In this document: piece by piece, positions 1 to 8,075 of the stretch
How positions within the stretch are numbered: the first letter of the stretch is position 1
Layout: every line of letters starts with the position of its first letter
NCBI RefSeq assembly: GCF_003236395.1
Contig: NZ_POUD01000034.1
Location: 1 to 47,782 of the forward strand
DNA length: 47,782 nt
Direction: 5' to 3'
Origin: Nonomuraea aridisoli
Lineage (GTDB): Bacteria > Actinomycetota > Actinomycetes > Streptosporangiales > Streptosporangiaceae
Notes under the pieces: model-generated
What the model saw: the letters and a program-made list of their open reading frames with translations, nothing else
What the model was told of the DNA's origin: nothing
The model's database searches: none
Position numbers and translations under genes: made by a program

Positions 1-1062
1 GCCGTGGTGGTGGGCACGGTCGTGGTGCTGGCCGTCCTCGTCCCCCTGGGACTGGTGGCGTGGCGGGACGAGGGCACCACCGCGGCCTGGGACGGCAGCG
101 GCCCCATGCCGAGCTGGGGCGACGGCGGCTTCGCCACCGCCGAGGAAGGAGACCCGCTGTTCGCCTGGGAGGACGGCTACCGCGAGCGGACGGCGCCGCC
201 GAGCGACGGGACCCGCCACGCCGACGTGATCGGCGACCGGCGTACGGCCGACCCGTGCGCCCTGCTGAGACCTGTCACGCTGGGCAGGTTCGGCCCCGCC
301 GGGCTCGACCCCGACCTCGGCAACTTCGACCGCTGTCACGTTCTCATCCGCCCCCCGGACGGCCCGGTCGTGGACGTCGAGGTCGGCTTCGACCTCGACC
401 CTCCGCCCGAGCAGGCGCCCCCGAAACGGGTGACGGGCGACGTCGCCGTCGTCGAGGGCCCCGCCCAGAGTCACGCCTGCACCCGGACGCTCACCGTGGC
501 CGGCGTCACCGGCGCCACCATCACCATCACGGCGGAACGCGACGGATCGGGCACCGCCCCCCTGTGCGAGATCGCCGACGCGGCGACCGGCGACGCCGCG
601 AACGCGCTCGACCAGGGCGTGATCGCCCGCCGCCCCGCTCCCCCGGCCCACTCGCTGGCGCACCGGGACGCCTGCACCCTGCTCGACGCGCAGTCCCTCG
701 AGGTCGTCCCCGGCGTCGACGCCGCCGCCCCGGACCGCGGCTTCGGCGGGTGGGGCTGCGGCTGGGCGAGCACCACCGGCGACGTCCGGGTCACCCTCGG
801 GTTCCACCGGGGGCCGCCGCCCGACGCGGCGGGCGGCGCGTCCACGCAGGTCAACGGCTTTCGCGCTTTCGTCCGCCCGGACGGCGACGGAGACGAGACG
901 TGCCTGGTGGAGGTGCCCTACCGTTCGTACGCGGGACGCGCGGGCCAGACCGCGGCCGAGTCGCTGCGCCTGGTGACGAGCGGTTCGCTGCCGGAGGATG
1001 AGCTGTGCCGGATGGCCGCCGGCCTGGCCGGTTCGGCCGCCGCCCGGCTGCCCCGCCCGTGA
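1..1062 (+). CDS. Membrane-anchored extracellular protein, 5' end missing
   Basis: The frame is open to the first base, so the gene starts upstream of the window. The visible part begins with a hydrophobic stretch (roughly residues 1-20, rich in V, L and A) that looks like a membrane anchor, followed by about 330 residues of secreted-type sequence. Two similar modules each start with a cysteine motif (DPCALL and DACTLL) and contain a second cysteine, a pattern seen in actinobacterial DUF3558-like cell-envelope proteins. An FHA protein follows 6 bp downstream, so this could be the transmembrane and sensor part of a Ser/Thr protein kinase, but no kinase residues are visible. The function is not established. 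Confidence 0.7.
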   Translation, partial: AVVVGTVVVLAVLVPLGLVAWRDEGTTAAWDGSGPMPSWGDGGFATAEEGDPLFAWEDGYRERTAPPSDGTRHADVIGDRRTADPCALLRPVTLGRFGPAGLDPDLGNFDRCHVLIRPPDGPVVDVEVGFDLDPPPEQAPPKRVTGDVAVVEGPAQSHACTRTLTVAGVTGATITITAERDGSGTAPLCEIADAATGDAANALDQGVIARRPAPPAHSLAHRDACTLLDAQSLEVVPGVDAAAPDRGFGGWGCGWASTTGDVRVTLGFHRGPPPDAAGGASTQVNGFRAFVRPDGDGDETCLVEVPYRSYAGRAGQTAAESLRLVTSGSLPEDELCRMAAGLAGSAAARLPRP

Positions 1063-1068
1063 GCGACG

Positions 1069-1830
1069 ATGACCGGCCCTGACAGCCTCGCCCGTGGCGC
1101 CGCGCCCGCCCCCGCGGGCACCCTGCACGTGCGCACGGTCTACGGCGGCGTCGAGGCGCCCCCGGAGCCCGGCGCGACGGTCAGGTTCGGGCGCGGCGGG
1201 CGGCCCGGCGTGGACGTGTGCGTGGGCGAGGACGACCTGTGGGTGAGCCGCAGGCACGGCGAGCTTTTCCACCGCAGGCGCCGCTGGTGGCTGCGGAACA
1301 CCGGCCGCCAGCTCCTGCGCCTGCCGCGCGGCCGGCTGATGCACGCGACGACCGAGCCGGTGCCGCTGGCCGAGGGGTACACGCCGGTGTTCGTGCGCGG
1401 CTCGGGCTTCCGGGAGCACCTGGTCGAGCTGTACGTCACGGGCCACGACGACCAACGCGTCCCGCGCCGGCGCGCCGTCACGCTCCCGCCGCGCAGGTGG
1501 CCGCTCGACGACGACGAACGCCTCCTGCTGGTGGTCCTCGGCCAGCGCTACCTGCTGTACGAGGAGGTGCCGCGCCCGCTGTCGTACCGGCAGGCCACCG
1601 AGCAGCTCGCCTACCTCAGGCCCGGCGACGACTGGCGGGAGCGCCGGATCGAGCACCGGATCGAGTGCGTGCGCCGCCGCCTGCACGCCGGCGGCTTCCC
1701 GTACCCGCTGACGCACGACAAGTCGGCGGGCGGCCCCTCCGGCGACCTGCTGCACAACCTGCTGCGGGGGCTGGTGGAGTCGACCACGCTCGTCCCGCCC
1801 GACCTCGAACTGCTGGAGGACGGCCCATGA
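1069..1830 (+). CDS. FHA domain protein with C-terminal helical region
   Basis: The 253-aa protein has a forkhead-associated (FHA) phosphothreonine-binding domain at about residues 20-110. The GR motif (residues 41-42) and the S60-R-R-H-G motif are both present. The C-terminal half (about 145-235) is helical and charged and resembles the winged-helix-like tail of actinobacterial FHA regulators. FHA domains bind phosphothreonine peptides made by Ser/Thr kinases. The gene follows the preceding membrane protein by 6 bp, so the two are probably one operon. Its stop codon lies 3 bp from the stop codon of the opposing response regulator gene. Confidence 0.85.
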   Translation: MTGPDSLARGAAPAPAGTLHVRTVYGGVEAPPEPGATVRFGRGGRPGVDVCVGEDDLWVSRRHGELFHRRRRWWLRNTGRQLLRLPRGRLMHATTEPVPLAEGYTPVFVRGSGFREHLVELYVTGHDDQRVPRRRAVTLPPRRWPLDDDERLLLVVLGQRYLLYEEVPRPLSYRQATEQLAYLRPGDDWRERRIEHRIECVRRRLHAGGFPYPLTHDKSAGGPSGDLLHNLLRGLVESTTLVPPDLELLEDGP

Positions 1831-1833
1831 CGC

Positions 1834-2517
1834 TCAGGCCGGCTCGCGCAGCACGAACCCGGCCCCGCGTACGGCGTGCAACATGCGCGGCCGCCCGCCG
1901 GCCTCCAGCTTGCGCCGCAGATGGACGGCGAGCGCGTCCACGGCGTTCGCGGTGACCTCGAAGTCGTAGCCCCACACGCGTTCCAGCAGCAGCGGCCGGG
2001 ACATCACGATGCCGGTATTGCGCGCCAGCTCCTCCAGCAGGCGGAACTCCCGCCGCGTCACCTCGATCTCCCGGCCGTCGAGGGTGACCCGGCGGGCGGC
2101 GGGGTCGACGGTCAGCGGCCCGACGCTGACCGCGGCGCCGGAGGCGGGGCCGTTGCGGCGCAGGAGGGCGCGCAGGCGCAGGGCCAGCTCGTACAGGTCG
2201 AACGGTTTGACCACGAAGTCGTCGGCGCCGGCGGCGAGCGCGGCGGCGCGTTCCTCCACCTCGTCGCGGTCGGACAGCACGAGGACCGGCGCCTGCGTGC
2301 CGGCCGCGCGTAATCGCCGGCAGACCTCGACGCCCGACATGCCGGGCATCGAGAGGTCCAGCACGAACGCGTCCGGCCGTACCCGGTCGAAGCTCTCCAG
2401 AGCGCGCGGCCCGGACCCGGCGGTGTCGACGGCGAAGCCCTCCAGCCGCAGCCCGCGCCACAAGGCCCGCTGGATCGTCTGGTCGTCGTCCACGGCGAGG
2501 ATCCGGTACGCGGTCAT
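1834..2517 (-). CDS. OmpR/PhoP-type response regulator, orphan
   Basis: This is a DNA-binding response regulator of 227 aa. The receiver domain (1-115) has the acidic pair D10-D11, phospho-acceptor D54 in LDLSMPG and K104 in VKPFD. The C-terminal winged-helix DNA-binding domain of OmpR type covers about 125-225. The ATG at 2517 was preferred over an upstream in-frame start at 2541 because GAGGAG lies 6 nt before it. No histidine kinase gene is adjacent, so the partner is unknown. It converges with the FHA gene. Confidence 0.9.
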   Translation of the reverse strand: MTAYRILAVDDDQTIQRALWRGLRLEGFAVDTAGSGPRALESFDRVRPDAFVLDLSMPGMSGVEVCRRLRAAGTQAPVLVLSDRDEVEERAAALAAGADDFVVKPFDLYELALRLRALLRRNGPASGAAVSVGPLTVDPAARRVTLDGREIEVTRREFRLLEELARNTGIVMSRPLLLERVWGYDFEVTANAVDALAVHLRRKLEAGGRPRMLHAVRGAGFVLREPA

Positions 2518-2593
2518 GGCGGGCTCCTCAGGCGGCGGCACGGCCGCACTATGTCCGACTCATGGGGATTGTAAGTCGATCAGCCTGCCGGGT

Positions 2594-2980
2594 TCATCGG
2601 GTGTCGCGGCGCAGGGGGTGGTCGTCCGGGATCTGGACGAGGACGATGCGATGGCCGTCGGGGTCGGCGATCCAGAGCTCCACCAGGCCCCACGGCTCCG
2701 TGCGGGCCTCGCGCAGCACGGTGACGCCGGCCTTGGTGAGCCGTTCCTCCTCGGCGGAGACGTCGCGTACCTGCAGCCAGAGCGCCACCGCGGCGGCGGG
2801 GCCGTCGTCGGACCGGCCGGACAGCTCCAGGAACCCGTGCCCGAGGAAGAAGACCACGCCGGGCTGATCGGGCGGCCCGAACTCGCGGTAGACGGCGAGG
2901 CCCAGCGTGTCGGCGTAGAAGCGGCGGCTGCGCGCCGGGTCACGGGGACGCAGCAGCACGCGGCTGCTCAGGACTTCCAT
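2594..2980 (-). CDS. VOC family (glyoxalase/bleomycin-resistance fold) protein
   Basis: The protein is a single-domain VOC protein of 128 aa. The VLLRPRDPARSRRFYADTLG start and the late WIADPDGHRIVLVQ segment are typical of the paired beta-alpha-beta-beta-beta modules. VOC proteins include metal-dependent glyoxalases and dioxygenases and antibiotic-binding proteins, and the substrate cannot be told from sequence. The start overlaps the tail of the frame of a broken acetyltransferase, and no strong ribosome binding site is visible. Confidence 0.8.
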   Translation of the reverse strand: MEVLSSRVLLRPRDPARSRRFYADTLGLAVYREFGPPDQPGVVFFLGHGFLELSGRSDDGPAAAVALWLQVRDVSAEEERLTKAGVTVLREARTEPWGLVELWIADPDGHRIVLVQIPDDHPLRRDTR

Positions 2981-3242
2981 GCCGGACCTGTTCCCCGGCC
3001 CCGCGCCGGGGAATCAGCGGGGCCGGTCGACGCGGTCGCTGCACCAGGCCGAGCGGCTCACCGTCGAGGAGGGCGAGGAAGTCCTCCGACGGTTCCTCGC
3101 CCCTGGCGGCCGGCCCGAAGTCGCGCGCCACCGCCTCCGCCGAGGTCTCGTGGTTCCACCACCGCGCCACGTGCGGTTGCTCCAGCCACGTCCGCAGCAG
3201 CGGGAAGTCCGTCTCGCGGGCCCTGCGCCAGGTGATCACCAT
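2940..3242 (-). pseudogene. GNAT acetyltransferase fragment, C-terminal part lost
   Basis: The first 69 codons (3242 down to about 3036) look like the N-terminus of an AAC(6')-like GNAT acetyltransferase: a REtDFPLLRTWL start, the tryptophan pair in ARWWNHET and an ALLDGEPLGLVQR strand. The sequence after that turns into Arg/Pro/Ala-rich shadow translation and runs into the VOC gene. The acetyl-CoA binding loop of the family (about 180 aa when complete) is therefore absent. A deletion that joined the remnant to the VOC gene is the simplest reading. Confidence 0.6.
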
Positions 3243-3252
3243 GCAGAGGTAC

Positions 3253-3296
3253 CGCGGCCGGCCGATCGCCGCAAGGACGGCGATCGACCGGCCGCG
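3253..3296. terminator. Long hairpin downstream of secDF
   Basis: Inverted repeat with 19-bp arms at 3253-3271 and 3278-3296, one mismatch (G:T wobble possible) and a 6-nt loop. It lies 24 bp beyond the secDF stop codon and just before the GNAT remnant. There is no T-tract, which is usual for actinobacterial terminators. Confidence 0.65.
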
Positions 3297-3330
3297 ACGT
3301 CACACGACCGGTCGCGACGTCACACGACCG
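3293..3330. repeat. 20-bp tandem duplication of the secDF 3' end
   Basis: The 18-mer cgcgacgtcacacgaccg occurs at 3293-3310 and 3313-3330 with a period of 20 bp. The second copy contains the secDF stop codon and last codons, and the first copy is a duplicate just outside the gene. Confidence 0.8.
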
Positions 3331-5563
3331 CGCCCGTGCCGCGAGGAGCCCGGGCGGTACGGGGCCGGGCGGGCTCGGGCGGCGGGCGGCGGTCGAAGCG
3401 GGCGAGCACGATCGCCAGCGGACCGGCCACGAACGCCGACGACAACGTCCCGAACACGATGCCCGCCACCAGCGCGATCGCGAAGTCGCGCAACGAGTCG
3501 CCGCCGAACACGGTCAGCGCCATCAGGATGAACAGCGCCCCGAGACCGGTGTTGACGGTCCGCGGCATGGTCTCCAGGATCGCGCCGTTCACCGCCGCCG
3601 CGAACGGCTCCCGGCGGCGGGCCGCCCACAGCTCCCTGACCCGGTCGAAGACCACCACCTTGTCGTTGACCGAGTAACCGATGACGGTCAGCATCGCGGC
3701 CAGGAACACCCCGTCGACGGGCTTGCCCAGCCAGGCGAACAGCCCCACGACCAGCGACGCGTCCACGACGAGCGCGAGCACCGCCGCCGCGCCGAACGTC
3801 CACCGGAAGCGCACGGCCAGGTAGAGCAGCTGCATCGCCACCGCCACGCCGAGCGCGATGAGCGCGTTGCGGCGCAGCTCCTCGCCGAGGGTGGGGCCGA
3901 TGAACTCCTCACGCTGCTTCGTCACCTCACCCGCCTGGCGTTCGAGCTCCTGCTCGATCCTGGCCACCTCCTCCAGCCCGACGCCGGCGGCGCGTACGGA
4001 GACCACGTCGCCGGTGGACTGCACGACCGCCGCCGGCACTCCGGCCCGCGTGACCGCCTGGCTCGCGACGTCGGCGGCGACGGGCCGTGCGGTGCCGAAC
4101 TCCACGAGCCGCCCGCCGGTGAACTCGACGCCGAAGTTCAGCCCGCGGACGAGCAGGCCGGCCACGGCGACCGCGGCCAGCCCGCCGGCGACCGCCAGCC
4201 ACAGCGTGCGGCGCCGCATGAGCTGCGGGTTCCTGCGCGCGAGCCACGTCCGGACGGTCCCGGTCGAGGCGAGGCCGGACAGGCGCGGCCCCACCCGGCC
4301 CATGACGGCGTGCGTGAGCACCCGGGTGATCAGCATGGCCGACACGAGCGAGGCCAGCACACCGACGGCCAGCGTCACGCCGAACCCCTTGACCGGCCCG
4401 GACGCCAGCCAGAACAGCAGCCCGGCCGCGATCAGGGTGGTGACGTTGGAGTCCGCGACGGCGCTCCACGCCTTCCTGAACCCCTGGCCGAGCGCCGCCC
4501 GCAGGCCGCGCCGGGGCGCCTTTCCGTACTCTTCCCTGGTGCGTTCGAAGACCAGGACGTTGGCGTCGATCGCCATGCCGATCGCCAGCACGAACCCGGC
4601 CAGTCCCGGCAACGTGAACGTCGCGCCCATGGCCACCAGGGCCGCGTACGAGATGAGGCCGTAGCAGACGAGCGCGACCACCGACAGCAGCCCGGCCAGG
4701 CGGTAGACGGCGACGATGAACACGGCGGTCAGGATCAGCCCCGCGACCGCCGCCTTGGCGCTGGCCTCGATGGCCTCCTCACCCAGGGTCGGGCCGACCG
4801 TGCGCTGCGAGACCAGGTCGAGCGGCACCGGCAGCGCGCCGCCCTTGATCAGCACCGCCAGGTCGCGGGCCTCCTGGTGGGTGAAGGAGCCGGTGATCTC
4901 GGAGCTGCCGCCCGGGATCCCGCTGCCGCAGGCGATGGACGAGTCGACCGGCGGCGAGGAGATGATCTCCTGGTCGAGCACGATGACGACGCGGCGGCGC
5001 GGGTCGTCGTACGGGTGGCAGGCCGCCTCGGCGGTGAGCTTCCGCCAGGGCCCTTCCTCGCGGAAGTCGAGCCCGACGAACCAGCCGGGACCGCGCTGCG
5101 GGTCGCTGCGTTCGGCGGCGTCGCGGACGCCGTCGCCGGTGATGGCCGCCGGGCCGAGCCGCAGCCACCCGCCCATGTCGTCGGGCAGTGCGCCCTCCTC
5201 CCCTTGCCTGGCGGCGCCGAGCACGGGGTGGAACGCGAGCTGCGCGGTACGGCCGATGACCTCGGCCGCCTGCCGCGGGTCGAGCACGCCGGGCAGCTGG
5301 ACGATGATCCGCCGCTCGCCGGAGCGGGCCAGGGTGGGATCGACCACGCCGAGGGCGTCCGCCCGCTGGCGCAGCACGCCGAGGGCGCGGTCGGTGGCGG
5401 CCGCGTCGGCCTTGACGGTCGGCGAGTCTCTCGTCTCGAAGACGAGCTCGGTGCCGCCCCGCAGGTCAAGACCGAGCCGGGGAGCGGCGGAAAGGGTCGC
5501 GATGATCGATATCGCGGTGACGGCACACGCCGCCACCGCACGCCAAAAGGGCGCACGGAACAT
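3320..5563 (-). CDS. secDF: Fused protein-export membrane protein SecDF
   Basis: SecDF uses proton-motive force to pull secreted proteins through the SecYEG channel from the outside. This single 747-aa chain joins SecD and SecF. The SecD half has an N-terminal membrane helix (about 8-28), GLDLRGGTELVFE (31-43), a periplasmic domain, and a helix bundle with the AIDANVLVFER motif near residue 332, which holds the proton-relay aspartate of the family. The SecF half starts with LNFGVEFTGG near residue 475 and has VVVFDRVREL in its last bundle. Many actinobacteria carry separate secD and secF, so this fused form may be a second copy. The SD (GGAGG, 7 nt before ATG) is inside a perfect RNA hairpin with the end of the upstream gene. 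Confidence 0.95.
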   Translation of the reverse strand: MFRAPFWRAVAACAVTAISIIATLSAAPRLGLDLRGGTELVFETRDSPTVKADAAATDRALGVLRQRADALGVVDPTLARSGERRIIVQLPGVLDPRQAAEVIGRTAQLAFHPVLGAARQGEEGALPDDMGGWLRLGPAAITGDGVRDAAERSDPQRGPGWFVGLDFREEGPWRKLTAEAACHPYDDPRRRVVIVLDQEIISSPPVDSSIACGSGIPGGSSEITGSFTHQEARDLAVLIKGGALPVPLDLVSQRTVGPTLGEEAIEASAKAAVAGLILTAVFIVAVYRLAGLLSVVALVCYGLISYAALVAMGATFTLPGLAGFVLAIGMAIDANVLVFERTREEYGKAPRRGLRAALGQGFRKAWSAVADSNVTTLIAAGLLFWLASGPVKGFGVTLAVGVLASLVSAMLITRVLTHAVMGRVGPRLSGLASTGTVRTWLARRNPQLMRRRTLWLAVAGGLAAVAVAGLLVRGLNFGVEFTGGRLVEFGTARPVAADVASQAVTRAGVPAAVVQSTGDVVSVRAAGVGLEEVARIEQELERQAGEVTKQREEFIGPTLGEELRRNALIALGVAVAMQLLYLAVRFRWTFGAAAVLALVVDASLVVGLFAWLGKPVDGVFLAAMLTVIGYSVNDKVVVFDRVRELWAARRREPFAAAVNGAILETMPRTVNTGLGALFILMALTVFGGDSLRDFAIALVAGIVFGTLSSAFVAGPLAIVLARFDRRPPPEPARPRTARAPRGTGAVV

Positions 5564-5570
5564 GGAAAAG

Positions 5571-5619
5571 CCTCCACAGGCTGGGACGTGCGAGAAGAGT
5601 CGTCAGAACCCTGTGGAGG
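5571..5619 (-). promoter_or_regulatory. RNA hairpin sequestering the secDF ribosome binding site
   Basis: A perfect 10-bp inverted repeat, cctccacagg at 5571-5580 and cctgtggagg at 5610-5619 on the + strand, with a 29-nt loop. In the minus-strand mRNA the 3' arm contains the GGAGG of secDF. The 5' arm lies in the last codons of the upstream peptide gene and starts at its Pro130 codon, the final residue of a RAPP motif. A ribosome halted at RAPP would cover the 5' arm and free the SD. This matches the arrangement known for VemP-SecDF2 and SecM-SecA. The pairing is seen directly, and the switching is inference. Confidence 0.8.
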
Positions 5620-6007
5620 GAGGAGCGCGCGCCGCGGCCGCAGAGGGCGCCCGCACGGTCGGCCCCTCACCGGCCGCCGCCGGTACGACCACCGCCCACG
5701 GCGCCCGGTACCCGGCGACCCCGCCGCCGAGCACCCCCGCCGCCGCAGGCCCGGCGAGCCCGTACGCGCCGGCCCAGGCGCGGGCGTCGGGCGCCTGGTG
5801 CGGCACCTGCCGCACCCCGGAGTGCGCCTGCTGCCGGGGGGCGTCCGGCGCCCCGGCGGTCTGCGGCGTCGGCCGCACGACGGTCTGCGGCCCGGCCTGC
5901 GCGGTGGAGACCTGGCGGACGACCTGCGGGACGACCTGGGCCTGCGCGCCGACCGGCAGGAACCAGGACAGGACGAGCAGGAACGCGGCAGACCACCGAG
6001 CCCGCAC
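5603..6007 (-). CDS. Secreted leader peptide with C-terminal RAPP motif, candidate SecDF arrest peptide
   Basis: The 134-aa product starts with GTG behind a strong SD (GGAGGAGGGTGAC). Residues 1-24 form a Sec signal peptide (hydrophobic AAFLLVLSWFL core, AQA-type cleavage site). The middle is low-complexity (Q, V, P, A) with a second hydrophobic stretch at about 80-110. The end reads A-R127-A-P-P130-S-T-G-F-stop. RAPP is the stalling core of the arrest-peptide class described for ApdA, ApdP and ApcA, which lie upstream of protein-localization genes. SecDF starts 39 bp downstream and its SD is hidden by a hairpin formed with this gene's last codons. The likely role is a secretion monitor: poor export would hold the ribosome at RAPP and open secDF. 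Stalling itself is not shown. Confidence 0.8.
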   Translation of the reverse strand: MRARWSAAFLLVLSWFLPVGAQAQVVPQVVRQVSTAQAGPQTVVRPTPQTAGAPDAPRQQAHSGVRQVPHQAPDARAWAGAYGLAGPAAAGVLGGGVAGYRAPWAVVVPAAAGEGPTVRAPSAAAARAPPSTGF

Positions 6008-6176
6008 GTCACCCTCCTCCCGCCCGACTGCGGCCGCCCGGCGAGCAGCGGCCTTTCCCGAGACCCTAGACGCCGCCGGCCCCCCACCGCACGTCCTGCG
6101 GCGTTCCGGCGCGTCCGCGCTCCGGATTCGGTGCGGGTGGGTGGGGTAGGCGGAGGGCGAGAGGTGGCTGAGGGGG

Positions 6177-7592
6177 ATGACGAAGCTGGTCGAGGAGAGT
6201 CCCTACCGGTGGCGGATCGAGCCGGAAGGGGCGATGCGGGTGCCCGGGGTCGTGTTCGCGAGCCGGGAGCTGCTGGGCGAGGACCAGGCGCTCGGCCAGG
6301 TCGCGGCGGTGGCCACGCTGCCGGGGATCGTCGAGGCGTCGTACGCGATGCCGGACATGCACTGGGGTTACGGGTTTCCCATCGGCGGGGTGGCGGCCAC
6401 CGACGTCGAGGAGGACGGGGTGGTGTCGCCGGGCGGGGTGGGGTTCGACATCTCGTGCGGCGTCCGGCTGCTGATGTCCGGGCTGGACGTCGAGCGGCTG
6501 CGGCCGTGCCTGCACCGCCTCATGGACGCCCTCGACGCGGCCGTCCCGCGCGGCATGAGCAAGGGCGCGGTGTGGCGGCTGCACGGCCGGGACGAGCTGG
6601 AGCAGATCCTTTCGGGCGGCGCGAGGTACGCGGTCGAGCGCGGCCACGGCGAGCTCCGTGACCTGGAACGCTGCGAGGACCGTGGCGCCGTCGCCGACGC
6701 CGACCCGGCCGTGATCGGCGAGCGGGCCAGGGAACGCGGCCTCGGCCAGGTCGGCAGCCTCGGCTCCGGCAACCACTTCCTGGAGGTGGAGGCGGTCGCC
6801 GAGGTGTACGACGAGGAGGCGGCGCGGGCGTACGGGCTGTGGCCGGGACGGGTGTGCGTGCTCATCCACACCGGGTCCCGGGGGCTGGGCCACCAGGTGT
6901 GCACGGACGCGGTGCGGACCATGCGGGCGGCCATGAGCCGGTACGGCATCAGCGTCCCCGATCGGCAGCTGGCCTGCGCGCCCGTCGGCTCACCGGAGGG
7001 GCGGGCGTACCTGAGGGCGATGGCCGCCGCGGCGAACTACGGGCGGGCCAACCGGCAGCTGCTCGGCGAGGCGGCCCGCCGCGCCTTCGAGCGGGCCGCG
7101 GGCGACGGAGACCTGGCCCTGCTGTACGACGTCTCGCACAACCTGGCCAAGATCGAGACCCATCGGGTGGACGGGCGCGAGCGCCGCCTGTGCGTGCACC
7201 GCAAGGGCGCCACCCCGGCGCTGCCGCCCGGCCACGAGGACCTGCCGCCCGACCTGCGCCCGGTGGGGCAGCCGGTGCTGGTGCCGGGGTCGATGGGCGT
7301 CGGGTCGTACGTGCTGGCGGGGGTGCCGGGGGCGCCGGCGTTCGCGTCGGCCTGCCACGGGGCCGGGCGGCGGCTGAGCCGGCACCAGGCCGTCAAGACC
7401 ACCTCGGCGGCGGCGCTGCGCAAGGAGATGGAGCGGGCCGGGATCGCGGTGCGTGGCGCCTCGGCACGGGGGCTGACGGAGGAGACGCCGCAGGCGTACA
7501 AGGACGTGGGGGCGGTGGTGGAGGCGTGCCACCAGGCCGGTCTGGCCCGCAAGGTGGCGCGGCTGGCCCCCATCGGCGTGGTCAAGGGCTGA
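6177..7592 (+). CDS. rtcB: RtcB RNA-splicing ligase
   Basis: RtcB joins RNA 2',3'-cyclic phosphate (or 3'-phosphate) ends to 5'-OH ends using GTP and Mn2+. The 471-aa protein carries the family's metal and GTP motifs: [12 protein letters not shown] (metal-binding Cys), [30 protein letters not shown] and [10 protein letters not shown], whose His394 is the expected guanylylated histidine. SD GAGGGGG precedes the ATG. An archease gene lies immediately downstream on the other strand with no base between the two stop codons. Archease activates RtcB, so the pair is functionally linked even though it is convergent. Confidence 0.96.
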   Translation: MTKLVEESPYRWRIEPEGAMRVPGVVFASRELLGEDQALGQVAAVATLPGIVEASYAMPDMHWGYGFPIGGVAATDVEEDGVVSPGGVGFDISCGVRLLMSGLDVERLRPCLHRLMDALDAAVPRGMSKGAVWRLHGRDELEQILSGGARYAVERGHGELRDLERCEDRGAVADADPAVIGERARERGLGQVGSLGSGNHFLEVEAVAEVYDEEAARAYGLWPGRVCVLIHTGSRGLGHQVCTDAVRTMRAAMSRYGISVPDRQLACAPVGSPEGRAYLRAMAAAANYGRANRQLLGEAARRAFERAAGDGDLALLYDVSHNLAKIETHRVDGRERRLCVHRKGATPALPPGHEDLPPDLRPVGQPVLVPGSMGVGSYVLAGVPGAPAFASACHGAGRRLSRHQAVKTTSAAALRKEMERAGIAVRGASARGLTEETPQAYKDVGAVVEACHQAGLARKVARLAPIGVVKG

Positions 7593-8000
7593 TCAGACGT
7601 CCACGACGACGCGGGCGTGCCAGCGGCCGTTGTCCTGGCCGAAGCGGACGTCGTGCGCGGTGACGGCCTTGGGGGTGGCGCCGACCTGTTCGGCGGCCTC
7701 GGCCGGGACGGTGACCAGCCGCAGCCCGGTCCCCGAAGGGCCGGCGATCACGTCCACGGCCAGGCGGCCGTGCACCTCCAGCTGGTAGATCACCTCTTCC
7801 AGGAGGGCGGCGAGCAGCTCCTCGTCGTCCTCCTCCGGGGCGGTGAAGTCGACGGTCTCACCGGGCGCCGCCGAGCCGGCGTCGGCGAAGCTCTCCACCA
7901 GCGCCTTGACGACCTCGGCGAGGCAGTCCTCGCGGCTGTCGGCCCACGCCTCGAGCGCGATGTCGGCGGTGTGCGGAACCGTACGGTGGCCTCTGCTCAT
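7593..8000 (-). CDS. Archease, RtcB activator
   Basis: The 135-aa protein has the archease signature: an N-terminal HTADIALEAWA segment with the conserved His and Asp, an acidic EEDDEELLAALLEEVIYQLEV helix and a final HDVRFGQDNGRWHARVVVDV strand region. Archease proteins help RtcB load GTP and turn over many times. The ATG at 8000 was chosen over an upstream start at 8051 because the family begins close to this point and GGAG lies upstream. Its TGA abuts the rtcB TGA, giving a shared palindromic tgatca at 7590-7595. Confidence 0.92.
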   Translation of the reverse strand: MSRGHRTVPHTADIALEAWADSREDCLAEVVKALVESFADAGSAAPGETVDFTAPEEDDEELLAALLEEVIYQLEVHGRLAVDVIAGPSGTGLRLVTVPAEAAEQVGATPKAVTAHDVRFGQDNGRWHARVVVDV

Positions 8001-8075
8001 GGGGCCACTCCACCAGCGACCGGCGCCGCGCGGGAAGCCCCCGGCCGCCAAGACGCCCCAAAGGCCCGGTACGCA

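Noticed and set aside
60..1001. Long Arg-rich open frame overlapping the first gene
   Set aside because: Its composition (Arg, Pro, Gly, His runs) is typical of shadow frames in GC-rich DNA, and the other frame has ordered protein features.
4310..6661. A 783-codon plus-strand open frame across secDF and the leader peptide
   Set aside because: It is antisense to well-supported genes and made of shadow composition (D, R, Q, G rich, no domain).
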